In this document: positions 8,007 through 15,842 of the stretch, piece by piece | Layout of the letters: every line of letters begins with the position of its first letter | Position numbering within the stretch: the first letter of the stretch is position 1 | Assembly (NCBI GenBank): GCA_004556005.1 | Contig: SFJA01000022.1 | Span: forward strand, 1-27,654 | Length of the DNA stretch: 27,654 nt | Source: Bacteroidales bacterium | GTDB taxonomy: Bacteria > Bacteroidota > Bacteroidia > Bacteroidales > UBA932 | Reading direction: 5' to 3' | Made by a program: the position numbers and the translations under genes | Notes under the pieces: generated by a model | What the model was told of the DNA's origin: nothing | Databases searched by the model: none | What the model saw: the letters and a program-made list of their open reading frames with translations, nothing else

Positions 8007-9203
8007 ATGAAACGCATACTGAACTGCCTGATTCTACTGATTCTTGTTTCCGTGCCGAGTCTTACGGCGCAGAATGACAAGGCCTCCAAGCGTGACCGCC
8101 TCCAGCGGGAGATAGTGCTGCTTGAGAAACAGTTGCGTGAAAATGCCGGGAAAAACGCCAATGCCCTGACATCGCTCTCGCTTGTGCGCAAGAGCATAGA
8201 CTCACGCTCGGCCCTTCTCAAGGAAAGCGAGGCGGAACTCAAACTGGTGCAGGATTCCATTGACCGTTGCAAAGCTCGTGCGGATGAGTTGCAGGACAGA
8301 TTGGACACACTTCAGACTTATTACTCCAAACTCGTGCGCAACGCATACAAGAACCGCGATTCGAGAGTCTGGTATATGTACATACTGGCAAGCGATAATC
8401 TCGGCCAGGCCAGCAGGCGTTTCACATACCTGAAGAATCTTTCGTCAAGGATGAACGAGCAGGCCCTCCAGATTACTCGGATGAAGGCCCAACTTGATAC
8501 GGAACTTGTTCAGCTTGAGGGTCTTAGAACGGCAGCTCAGCAGTTGCGCGACGAGCGTGCGGCCGAACTTTCGAAACTGCGTGCGGAAGAAAGCCGTTCG
8601 GATGCCATAATAAAGGAACTGAACCGGGAAAAGAAGAAATACCAGAAGCAGCTCGATGCCAAGCGCAGGCAGGTCGAGTCTCTCAACCGCGAAATCGAAA
8701 GGCTGATCGCTTCCGAAATCAATCCTTCCGGCAAGTCCGGCCGAGGCGGCAAGGCATCTGGCGGCAAGAAGGTCAGCACAAGCGTGGACACCAGGCTCGC
8801 GGCAGAATTCGCCTCGAACAAGGGCAAACTTCCGTGGCCTTGCGAGGGTGCGGTAGTGGAGCATTTCGGACAGCGCAAGCATCCTGTATATACCTCTATC
8901 ACAATGCCTTTCAATAACGGTGTCAACCTTGCTACCGAGAAGGGGACCACTGTCAAGGCTGTCTTTGGGGGCGTGGTCAAGAAGATTATCGTGATGCCGG
9001 GATACAACAAATGCGTGCTCGTGCAGCACGGGGATTATTTCACTTTCTACTGCAAGCTGGCTTCTGTAAACGTAAAGGCAGGCGAGAAGGTGAAACTTGG
9101 TGACGTGCTGGGCGAGGTGGATACCATCGACGGACAGACACAACTGCACTTCCAGCTCTGGAAAGGCAACAAGCCCCAAGACCCGGAAGCGTGGTTGAAA
9201 TGA
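8007..9203 (+). CDS. EnvC-like murein hydrolase activator with coiled coil and degenerate LytM domain
   Basis: A 398-residue protein. A signal peptide occupies residues 1-21 (cut after LTAQ). A long coiled coil covers about 25-240, rich in Arg, Lys, Glu and Leu. A Gly/Ser/Lys linker follows, then a peptidase M23 (LytM) fold at about 275-395. The zinc ligands of active M23 enzymes are largely lost: the H-x-G-x-D position reads N-N-G-V-N (303-307), and the H-x-H position reads Q-L-H (379-381), leaving only His381. This matches the EnvC class, which activates periplasmic amidases during septum splitting instead of cutting murein. The order of coiled coil then LytM also fits EnvC. It follows the TPR gene closely and ends 14 nt from the convergent phosphopantetheinyl transferase gene. 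Confidence 0.92.
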   Translation: MKRILNCLILLILVSVPSLTAQNDKASKRDRLQREIVLLEKQLRENAGKNANALTSLSLVRKSIDSRSALLKESEAELKLVQDSIDRCKARADELQDRLDTLQTYYSKLVRNAYKNRDSRVWYMYILASDNLGQASRRFTYLKNLSSRMNEQALQITRMKAQLDTELVQLEGLRTAAQQLRDERAAELSKLRAEESRSDAIIKELNREKKKYQKQLDAKRRQVESLNREIERLIASEINPSGKSGRGGKASGGKKVSTSVDTRLAAEFASNKGKLPWPCEGAVVEHFGQRKHPVYTSITMPFNNGVNLATEKGTTVKAVFGGVVKKIIVMPGYNKCVLVQHGDYFTFYCKLASVNVKAGEKVKLGDVLGEVDTIDGQTQLHFQLWKGNKPQDPEAWLK

Positions 9204-9217
9204 TTCCAAAGGCTTTG

Positions 9218-9865
9218 TCAGCCTACGACCCAGATAAGGACGTGACGGTCAAAGGTCATATACTCAAGGTCGTACTCCTCTTCGTAACCGTCTTTGTGAA
9301 TGAACGTTGCAGTGAGTTCACCTTCGCCGCGCGGCCGGAAGTCCTCAACTTCTATCTGCTCGGCAAAGTCAACTCCGAACAGTGAAATCCTCTTGTAGAT
9401 AGCCTCCTTTGCGCACCAGTAGATGGCAAGCTGTTCGCGCCTCTCATTTGCATCCTCCTCGAGTTCCTCGATTTCGTCCTCGGACAGCGCCCTCTTTTCC
9501 ACGGCGCTGAAGTCGCGGTCGAGAGATTCGCAATCTATGCCGACTTCTTCGTTGTCATTGAGAATGATGGCTACATACTTGTCGGTATGGGTGATGCTGA
9601 TGTTGGTCGCCCTGTTTTCTATATAAGGCTTGCCGTTGTCGTGATGGTTGAGATACACCTTCTCCTCGAACATTGCCTCAAGCAATGCCCTTACGGCAAG
9701 CTTCTGCTTGCGGAGAGATTCACTTTTGATGTATGAAATTTCCTCCAGCTCGTCTGAAGGGATGGATGAAAGTCCTCGAAGCTCCGCTTCTGACTCTGTG
9801 ATTTGCCAGACTCCTATGCGCGAGTGATAGTCGTCGTCAAGATCTTTTATAAGATATAGTGCCAT
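9218..9865 (-). CDS. 4'-phosphopantetheinyl transferase superfamily protein
   Basis: A 215-residue protein, the usual length for Sfp-type transferases, which move 4'-phosphopantetheine from CoA to a serine of acyl or peptidyl carrier proteins in the cytoplasm. Key motifs are ISITHTD (89-95, with the CoA-contacting His93), VGIDCES (108-114, magnesium-binding Asp111) and WCAKEAIYK (150-158, Glu154 and Lys158). It has its own promoter upstream (9883-9913) and is probably transcribed separately from the PUL, whose last gene ends 52 nt before it. No carrier protein or synthase gene is next to it. It may be the general housekeeping transferase for fatty acid synthesis, a role that Sfp-type enzymes can take where AcpS is absent; this cannot be decided from the window. 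Confidence 0.9.
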   Translation of the reverse strand: MALYLIKDLDDDYHSRIGVWQITESEAELRGLSSIPSDELEEISYIKSESLRKQKLAVRALLEAMFEEKVYLNHHDNGKPYIENRATNISITHTDKYVAIILNDNEEVGIDCESLDRDFSAVEKRALSEDEIEELEEDANERREQLAIYWCAKEAIYKRISLFGVDFAEQIEVEDFRPRGEGELTATFIHKDGYEEEYDLEYMTFDRHVLIWVVG

Positions 9866-9882
9866 AAATTTTTATAACACCG

Positions 9883-9913
9883 CAAAGATAGAGTTTTTTA
9901 TCTTATAGTCAAA
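9883..9913 (-). promoter_or_regulatory. Bacteroidetes-type promoter for the phosphopantetheinyl transferase gene
   Basis: On the minus strand, TTTG (9913-9910) is followed after 19 nt by TATCTTTG (9890-9883). This matches the Bacteroidetes -33 TTTG and -7 TAnnTTTG consensus with consensus spacing. Transcription would start near 9876, giving a leader of about 11 nt. The interval also carries only a weak hairpin (AAGATA/TATCTT), so the end of the PUL transcript is not clearly marked. Confidence 0.75.
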
Positions 9914-9917
9914 ATAT

Positions 9918-10994
9918 TTACAGAACTTGTATCCTTCCTTCCTCTACGAGCCTGGCAAAATCGGAGGCCGATTTCTGCCCCGGGAATGGCGCATAGAAGT
10001 GTTTTTCATTCTGATACGCGTTGCGCCAAACGAGGAAATATGACAGTGGGAACTGGTCCAGAACGGGCATTAGAACACTGCTCCACCACTCTCCACAAGG
10101 CAATCCCTCATATCCTGTCTCGGTAAGTGCCGCAATCTTTCCGTGCTCGCGCGCTGCCTCGCATACCCTTTCCAGCATAGTGCAAAGATCGCTCTGGTAC
10201 TGCTCGTTGCTGCCGTATTGATAAACGTCCACACCTATGACATCCACGATATCGTCTCCCGGCCATCTCGACATAAAAGATTCTTTGAGCTGCCCTGCGG
10301 GCGAATACGCCCAGACAAGGTTCCTGAGTCCTCTTTCTCCGTTGAGATAGTTGTAGCAGAGCCTCCAGAGCGCAGTGTACTGCGCTGTGCTGCAAAGGTC
10401 CTGTCCCCACCAGAACCAGCTTCCTGTGTGTTCGTGCCAAGGCCTGAATATGATTGCAGCCGCCTTGCCGTCAGCGGTTCTGAACTTCTCCAGATAGTCC
10501 GCAACCTTCCCGAGCCACTCCATAAAGAGCTCGTGTTTCTCTCCTCCGTTCAGGACAGACTCCACTACCTTGTTTGAACTCACGTCCCACGCATCGCCTC
10601 CGGTAAGCGGATTGTTCGTATGCCAGGACATAGTGATAATGCCGCCCCTCTCATAGTGCTTCAGGGCGCTGAGGCGCATCTGTTCAAAGTCGTTGTGGTC
10701 GATATTATACTCGGAGCCCAATTCTATTCCGGCGAGGTCAAGTCCGTAAACCATTGGATATTTGCCGCATACGGACTTTACATCTGATTGTGTCCACTCC
10801 GTGGCATCGTCTTCCAGCCTCCACTCGTGTCCGTACATCAGGTCATCCTGATGACCCATCATAGGAGTGTTTGCAGAGGCCTCCCTGAGCCTGTCCAGCA
10901 GTGCAAGGGCCTCGCTGTCACGGCTTGCTTCCGTATTGCAGCAGCCAGAAAAGATAGCGGCCGCAGCTCCAAGAATAATTATCGATCTGTTCAT
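9918..10994 (-). CDS. GH26 beta-mannanase lipoprotein (last gene of the PUL)
   Basis: A 358-residue predicted lipoprotein: signal peptide with lipobox FSGC (Cys18). It is a single GH26 catalytic domain with no added modules. The acid/base is Glu188 in R-P-W-H-E-H-T-G, and the nucleophile is Glu292 in LTETGYEG. The N-terminal G-H-Q-D-D-L-M-Y-G-H motif is shared with the mannobiose-forming GH26 enzymes of Bacteroides mannan loci (from memory, the ManA / BoMan26A group), so release of disaccharides from beta-1,4-mannan or glucomannan is likely. A periplasmic or outer-membrane position fits the lipobox. It starts 4 nt after the GH94 stop and is the distal end of the operon. It is a clear paralogue of the GH26 at 17004-18089. 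Confidence 0.93.
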   Translation of the reverse strand: MNRSIIILGAAAAIFSGCCNTEASRDSEALALLDRLREASANTPMMGHQDDLMYGHEWRLEDDATEWTQSDVKSVCGKYPMVYGLDLAGIELGSEYNIDHNDFEQMRLSALKHYERGGIITMSWHTNNPLTGGDAWDVSSNKVVESVLNGGEKHELFMEWLGKVADYLEKFRTADGKAAAIIFRPWHEHTGSWFWWGQDLCSTAQYTALWRLCYNYLNGERGLRNLVWAYSPAGQLKESFMSRWPGDDIVDVIGVDVYQYGSNEQYQSDLCTMLERVCEAAREHGKIAALTETGYEGLPCGEWWSSVLMPVLDQFPLSYFLVWRNAYQNEKHFYAPFPGQKSASDFARLVEEGRIQVL

Positions 10995-10998
10995 ATTG

Positions 10999-13404
10999 TC
11001 AAAGTTCTATAGTCATAGTATGATGTCCCGGTTCATAAGGAATCTTGACGCTGCCGCCCTTTCCGCCGAGACGCACGGTAAGGTCATATTCCGCATCCCT
11101 GAAACGGCGGTGAAGTTTAAATTCCTTTACTGCCCCAGGCAGGCAAGGCTCTATCACCAGTCCGTCATAATCCGTCTTGACTCCCAGCAGATACTGACTG
11201 ACTGTCAGCCAGTTCCAGGCTGCGGTGCCGGTCAGCCAGCTGTTCTTTCCCTCTCCCGGAAGCGCTGCGTCCTTGCCGGCAATCATCTGGCAGTACACGT
11301 ACGGCTCGACCCTGTGCAGCCTCTGGTCCCTGATAAACGCAGGTGAAATCTTGCAGTAGTGCTCCCAGGCATCCTCGCCCCTTCCCGCCAGCACTTCGGC
11401 AATGATTACCCACGGGTTGTTGTGGCAGAATATGCCAGCATTTTCCTTATATCCCTGCGGATAGGTCGAAATCTCTCCCATTTCCGGATAATAGTGCGTA
11501 AATGCAGGATTGTTGAGCACTATGCCGTGCTCGCAGTCGAGGTATTTCTTGACGCTGTCCAATGCCTTGTCGCACATTCCCTTGTCGGCTCCTATCCTTG
11601 CCATGGCGCACCATCCCTGGCTTTCAATGAAAATCTTTCCCTCCTCGTTCTCGCTCGAGCCTATCTTGTTGCCGTAAAAGTCGTACGCCCTCAGGAACCA
11701 CTCTCCGTCCCATCCGAAGCTCTCCACCGCCTTCTGCATCTGCTCCACGCCGCTTCTCACGCCTGCGGAATCGAGCCCCATATGCTCCAGCATACGGGCG
11801 AATTCTTCCCCGACAAGGACATATAGTCCCGCAATCATCAGCGACTCCGCCTTGCTGCCGTCGGTGCGGTTTTCGGTGGTCTGGAACGACTCGTCCGGAT
11901 TGTCCGAGAAGCAGTTGAGGTTGAGGCAGTCGTTCCAGTCGGCGCGCCCGATGAGCGGCAGGCCGTGAGGTCCGAGATGCCGGTTGGTGTAGCCGAAGCT
12001 GATCAGGAGGTGCTCCAGGAGCGTTTTTTCGCTGCCCGGCGCATTGTCGAACGGCACCATTTCGTCGAGTATGCCAAAGTCACCGGTTTCCTTGATATAA
12101 GCCGTGGTGCCGAAAATCAGCCAGAGCGGGTCATCGTTGAATCCGCCTCCGATATCGTTGTTTCCTCTCTTTGTAAGTGGCTGATACTGATGGTAACAAC
12201 CTCCGTCAGGGAACTGGGTGGCGGCTATGTCGAGTATCCTTTCCCTTGCCCTTTCGGGAATCTGGTGGACAAAGCCCACAAGGTCCTGATTGGAGTCCCT
12301 GAATCCCATTCCCCTTCCTATGCCGCTCTCGAAATAGCTTGCGCTGCGGCTCATATTGAAGGTCACCATACACTGGTACTGGTTCCAGACATTGACCATC
12401 CTGTCGAGCTCCTTCACCGGCGTAGATACCTGGAAACGGCCCAGAATGCCGTCCCAATACTCTTTCAGGCGCTCAAAGGCAGCGTCCACCTTCTCCCCGC
12501 TGTCGAACGCTTCGAGCATGCGGTAAGCCTTTTCCTTGTTTATGATGTACGAGCAGCTGTTCAGTTCCCTGCCTGTCCCGGCTATGAATTTTTCCTCCGG
12601 AGAATTCTCTACGTAACCGAGGACAAATACGAGCGTCCTGCTCTCTCCCGGCTCCAGGACCAGGTCGATGCAGTGCGATGCAACAGGGCTCCAGCCGTGC
12701 GCAAGCGAGTCGGAGCACGCCCCGCGCATAACACTGTCGGGCGTGTCAAAGCCGTTGTCCGGCCCGAGGAAACTCTCCCTGTCGGTATCAAATCCGGCCA
12801 AAGGCGTGTTGACGCCGTAAAAGGCGTAATGGTTGCGGCGCTCGCGGTATTCGGTCTTGTGATAAATTACGCTGCCTTCCACCTCGACCTCTCCGGTTGA
12901 GAGGTTGCGCTGGAAATTCTCCATATCCGTAGCGGCATTCCACAGGCACCATTCTACGAAAGAAAAGAGTTTGAAGCGTTTTGTTCTGCTTCCGCTGTTT
13001 GTAAGCACCACTTTCTGCACCTCCGCATTTACTCCGTTCGGAACGAAGAACAGCAAGTCAGCGTCAAGCTGGTTTTTTGATGCGCGGATGCGGGTGTAGC
13101 CCATTCCGTGGCGGCATTCGTATGAATCGAGGGCCGTCCTGCAAGGCTTCCAGCCCGGGTTCCAGACGCAGCCTTCTTCGTTTATGTAGAAGTAGCGGCC
13201 GCCGTTGTCCTGAGGGACGGAGTTGTAGCGGTAGCGCGTTATACGGCGGAATTTGGCATCACGGTAAAAGCAGTATCCGCCGGCGCTCGGCGAAATCAGC
13301 GAGAAGAATCCGTCATTTCCCAGATAATTGATCCAGGGCCAGGGCAGTTTGGTTTCCGTTATGACAAATTCCCTGTTGCTGTCATCGAAATATCCGAAGT
13401 TCAT
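10999..13404 (-). CDS. GH94 cellobiose phosphorylase
   Basis: An 801-residue enzyme with no signal peptide, hence cytoplasmic. Length and motifs match cellobiose phosphorylase (about 810-820 residues), which converts cellobiose and phosphate to glucose 1-phosphate and glucose. The signature ESGIGRGMGFRDSNQD is at residues 359-374. TQFPDGGCYHQYQPLTKRG and NDIGGGFNDDP follow, and the general acid is Asp489 in GRADWNDCLNL. The N-terminal beta-sandwich (about 1-290), helical linker and (alpha/alpha)6 barrel order is standard. In this locus it would handle Glc-Glc units of glucomannan or products of the GH5 enzymes. Related GH94 specificities (cellodextrin, laminaribiose, chitobiose) are less likely given the high match of these motifs to cellobiose phosphorylases as I remember them. 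Gaps to its neighbours are 15 and 4 nt. Confidence 0.92.
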   Translation of the reverse strand: MNFGYFDDSNREFVITETKLPWPWINYLGNDGFFSLISPSAGGYCFYRDAKFRRITRYRYNSVPQDNGGRYFYINEEGCVWNPGWKPCRTALDSYECRHGMGYTRIRASKNQLDADLLFFVPNGVNAEVQKVVLTNSGSRTKRFKLFSFVEWCLWNAATDMENFQRNLSTGEVEVEGSVIYHKTEYRERRNHYAFYGVNTPLAGFDTDRESFLGPDNGFDTPDSVMRGACSDSLAHGWSPVASHCIDLVLEPGESRTLVFVLGYVENSPEEKFIAGTGRELNSCSYIINKEKAYRMLEAFDSGEKVDAAFERLKEYWDGILGRFQVSTPVKELDRMVNVWNQYQCMVTFNMSRSASYFESGIGRGMGFRDSNQDLVGFVHQIPERARERILDIAATQFPDGGCYHQYQPLTKRGNNDIGGGFNDDPLWLIFGTTAYIKETGDFGILDEMVPFDNAPGSEKTLLEHLLISFGYTNRHLGPHGLPLIGRADWNDCLNLNCFSDNPDESFQTTENRTDGSKAESLMIAGLYVLVGEEFARMLEHMGLDSAGVRSGVEQMQKAVESFGWDGEWFLRAYDFYGNKIGSSENEEGKIFIESQGWCAMARIGADKGMCDKALDSVKKYLDCEHGIVLNNPAFTHYYPEMGEISTYPQGYKENAGIFCHNNPWVIIAEVLAGRGEDAWEHYCKISPAFIRDQRLHRVEPYVYCQMIAGKDAALPGEGKNSWLTGTAAWNWLTVSQYLLGVKTDYDGLVIEPCLPGAVKEFKLHRRFRDAEYDLTVRLGGKGGSVKIPYEPGHHTMTIEL

Positions 13405-13419
13405 TTCAAAATCAGATTG

Positions 13420-15834
13420 TTACTTGTTTAACCATTCTTTGACCATCTTTCCCCAAGGCTTGATGACTGCATCGTCCCACGGACCGCCGTCAGATGCCTC
13501 TGGAGTGAGCATGGAGCAGGTTTCGTTCTTGTCCGAGATTGACCAGGTGACTACGGAAAGTCCTCTGCTTTCTGCCCATTCGGTGTACTCTTTCCACTCA
13601 TCCACGCCTATGCGTCCGTCTCCACTTGCTTCCGTACCGGCACATTCCGTGATAAATACCGGTCTGCCGCACTTGATGGCATAATCGGTCACGTCACGCA
13701 GCCAGGACTCGTGTGTAGCGGCGTAGAAGTGCATGGTGTACATAAGGTTGTCGTAGCCCTCGATAGGGTCCTGGGCCGGCAGTTCCAGCCTCTGGTCCCA
13801 GGACGGGCATCCCATAAGTATAAGCGGATTGCTGTCGTCAACGGCTGTTATTGCCGTTATGACGGCATTTGCATATTCCTTGAGCGTCTCCCAATATGCC
13901 TGCATTGCCTCGGTATCGCCAAGGTCATCGTGTGTCCTCGAGTCTTCGAAGGACTGGCACACCGGCTCGTTGTAAAGCTCGTAAATCACGTTCGGCACGC
14001 CCTTGTAGCGGGTAGCGACGGTGGAGAAGAACTGGCACGCGGCCTCAGTGTGCAGCAGATGCGAATGCCAGTCCACGATGATGTAGCAGCCTTCCTCTAT
14101 GGCGGCGTCCACGACTTTGTAGAGGCAGTCAAGGGCAAATTCCGGATCTCCGATATAGCCGTGGCGTATGCCCGGGTTGTCGGCTGACGCAATGTCGTCC
14201 GCAGCGATTGCAGCCCTGAAAAGCTTGCAACCCCAGTCTTTATGCAGGGTCTGTATGGTGCCGGCATTGTAGAATCGCGGCCAAATATTGTTCCATCCGA
14301 GGCTGACGCCCTTGAGGCAGACGTCCTCTCCCTTGTCGTTGACAAGTCTGGTTCCCTCCACTTTTAGCGGAGATATCTGATTGTCCTTCTTCACTTTAGG
14401 CAGTAGGAAGCAGGCAGCGCAGAGCACTGCGAACATTGCGCTTGTGATTATTACCTTACGGGTATGCATAGGGTTCATTTTCTTTTTGATAGGGAAGGCA
14501 AATGCCAGCAGAGCCATCAGGGCGGCGATTGCAGCCGGAATTAGGGAGAAGAGTGACCAGACCATAGTGCGTACGGAGTCGGTCACTGAAGCCGGGTCTA
14601 TTGAACTGTTTCCCATTGCGTCGGTTACCATTTCGGCGCCTGAAAGACCGAGCAGCATTGCTATGAGCGAGCCGGAAATGGCGCTTCCCAGTTTCTGGGA
14701 CATGGTTCCAGAAGAGAAAATCAGACCCGTGGAGGAAGTGCCGAACTTTTCGGTCGCATAGTCCGCTACGTCAGAATACATAGACCACAGGAGAGGGGAG
14801 TACAGACCTATTCCCATAGAGGTCAGCACTACCATTCCTATCATTACCCAGATGTACGCAGGGTCCATCGGGATAAAGAAGAAAAGAACCGAAGTGACAA
14901 TGCAGATCAGTGATGCGCCTATGAATGCGCCCCTCTTGGATCCTACCATAGTCGTGAACTTTGGTGAAAGTCCTCCGAAAATCATACAGGTCACCTCGCC
15001 GAATGCCATCAGCACGGTGTAGTTTATGATGAGCGAGCCTACGGTCACATTGCCGTCCAGACAGTAGTCAATCATATAACCCACTACTGCATAGCGGAAT
15101 CCGTTAAAGAAATTGGTGCAGATCCCGGCTGCGGTGAGTATGAGCCAAGGCTTGTTCTTGAACAGGTCGGCGAACTGCTTGAAGGAGTATTTCTCCGCCC
15201 TTACCGGCTTTAGGCGCTCCTTGGTGAAAAGTCCGCAGAGCAATGTCAGCACGGCTGCCACACCGCCGAGTATGGCTCCGAGCACGGCGTACTGGTGTGC
15301 ATCGCTGCCTCCGACCATCTTCTGAAGATAAGGAAAGGAGAGCAGGGTGACAAAGCCCATCGCATAGGCTCCCACCATACGGAATGACGAGAAGCTGTTC
15401 TTCTGGTTGTCATCGTCTGTCATCACGCCCAGAAGAGAGCCGTAAGGCACGTTGACTGCCGTATATACCGCCATCATAAGCAGATAGAGCGTATAGGCAT
15501 ATATCCTCTTGCCTACAGGTCCGAGTTCAGGAGTGTATAACAGCAGGGCAAATACCAGTCCCAGCGGAATTGCTCCGAAAATCAGCCAGGGCCTGTAAGT
15601 GCCCCAGCGTGAACGGGTGCGGTCGGCGAGGCTGCCCATAATGGGGTCGGTAACCACGTCAAAGAGTCTTGCCACCAGCATCAGCATAGCGGCATCCGCG
15701 AAGCTCAGTCCGAAAATGTTGGTGAAGAAGAGCGGAAAAGCGATTGACATCACCTTCCAGACAATGCCGCCGGCAGCTGCGTCTCCGAGGGCATATGCGA
15801 ATTTCTCGCTCAGTTTTACCTTGTTGTCAGACAT
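13420..15834 (-). CDS. Sugar:cation symporter (GPH family) fused to a GH5 cellulase/mannanase domain
   Basis: One uninterrupted frame of 804 residues with two parts. Residues 1-450 form a complete 12-helix GPH/MelB-type symporter; ALGDAAAG near the start, DPIMGSLADRTRSRWGTYRPW (63-83) and the central cytoplasmic loop KERLKPVRAEKYSFKQF are typical. Residues 450-460 are strongly basic. Residues 461-478 form a 13th hydrophobic helix (VIITSAMF...CFLLP). Residues 487-804 form a complete GH5 domain resembling subfamily 2: VSLGWNN, VDWHSH (588), acid/base Glu623 in ELYNEP, nucleophile Glu730 in FITECAGT, and TWSISDKNE. Twelve helices return the chain to the cytoplasm; the extra helix after a basic loop would put GH5 in the periplasm next to the transporter's outer face. 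Met453 and Met456 (first bases at 14478 and 14469) precede a signal-peptide-like stretch, so the fusion may come from loss of a stop between two genes, and internal initiation is possible. Gaps: 8 nt to GH130, 15 nt to GH94. Confidence 0.9.
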   Translation of the reverse strand: MSDNKVKLSEKFAYALGDAAAGGIVWKVMSIAFPLFFTNIFGLSFADAAMLMLVARLFDVVTDPIMGSLADRTRSRWGTYRPWLIFGAIPLGLVFALLLYTPELGPVGKRIYAYTLYLLMMAVYTAVNVPYGSLLGVMTDDDNQKNSFSSFRMVGAYAMGFVTLLSFPYLQKMVGGSDAHQYAVLGAILGGVAAVLTLLCGLFTKERLKPVRAEKYSFKQFADLFKNKPWLILTAAGICTNFFNGFRYAVVGYMIDYCLDGNVTVGSLIINYTVLMAFGEVTCMIFGGLSPKFTTMVGSKRGAFIGASLICIVTSVLFFFIPMDPAYIWVMIGMVVLTSMGIGLYSPLLWSMYSDVADYATEKFGTSSTGLIFSSGTMSQKLGSAISGSLIAMLLGLSGAEMVTDAMGNSSIDPASVTDSVRTMVWSLFSLIPAAIAALMALLAFAFPIKKKMNPMHTRKVIITSAMFAVLCAACFLLPKVKKDNQISPLKVEGTRLVNDKGEDVCLKGVSLGWNNIWPRFYNAGTIQTLHKDWGCKLFRAAIAADDIASADNPGIRHGYIGDPEFALDCLYKVVDAAIEEGCYIIVDWHSHLLHTEAACQFFSTVATRYKGVPNVIYELYNEPVCQSFEDSRTHDDLGDTEAMQAYWETLKEYANAVITAITAVDDSNPLILMGCPSWDQRLELPAQDPIEGYDNLMYTMHFYAATHESWLRDVTDYAIKCGRPVFITECAGTEASGDGRIGVDEWKEYTEWAESRGLSVVTWSISDKNETCSMLTPEASDGGPWDDAVIKPWGKMVKEWLNK

Positions 15835-15842
15835 AAGCTGTG

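Noticed and set aside
9866..9917. Terminator at the end of the PUL
   Set aside because: Only a 6-bp AT-rich hairpin (AAGATA/TATCTT) is present and it overlaps a strong promoter match; the evidence for termination is too weak.
11965..12900. Long plus-strand open frame (311 residues) opposite GH94
   Set aside because: The minus strand encodes a full GH94 with intact catalytic motifs; the opposite frame has no recognisable domain and is a shadow of GC-rich codon usage.
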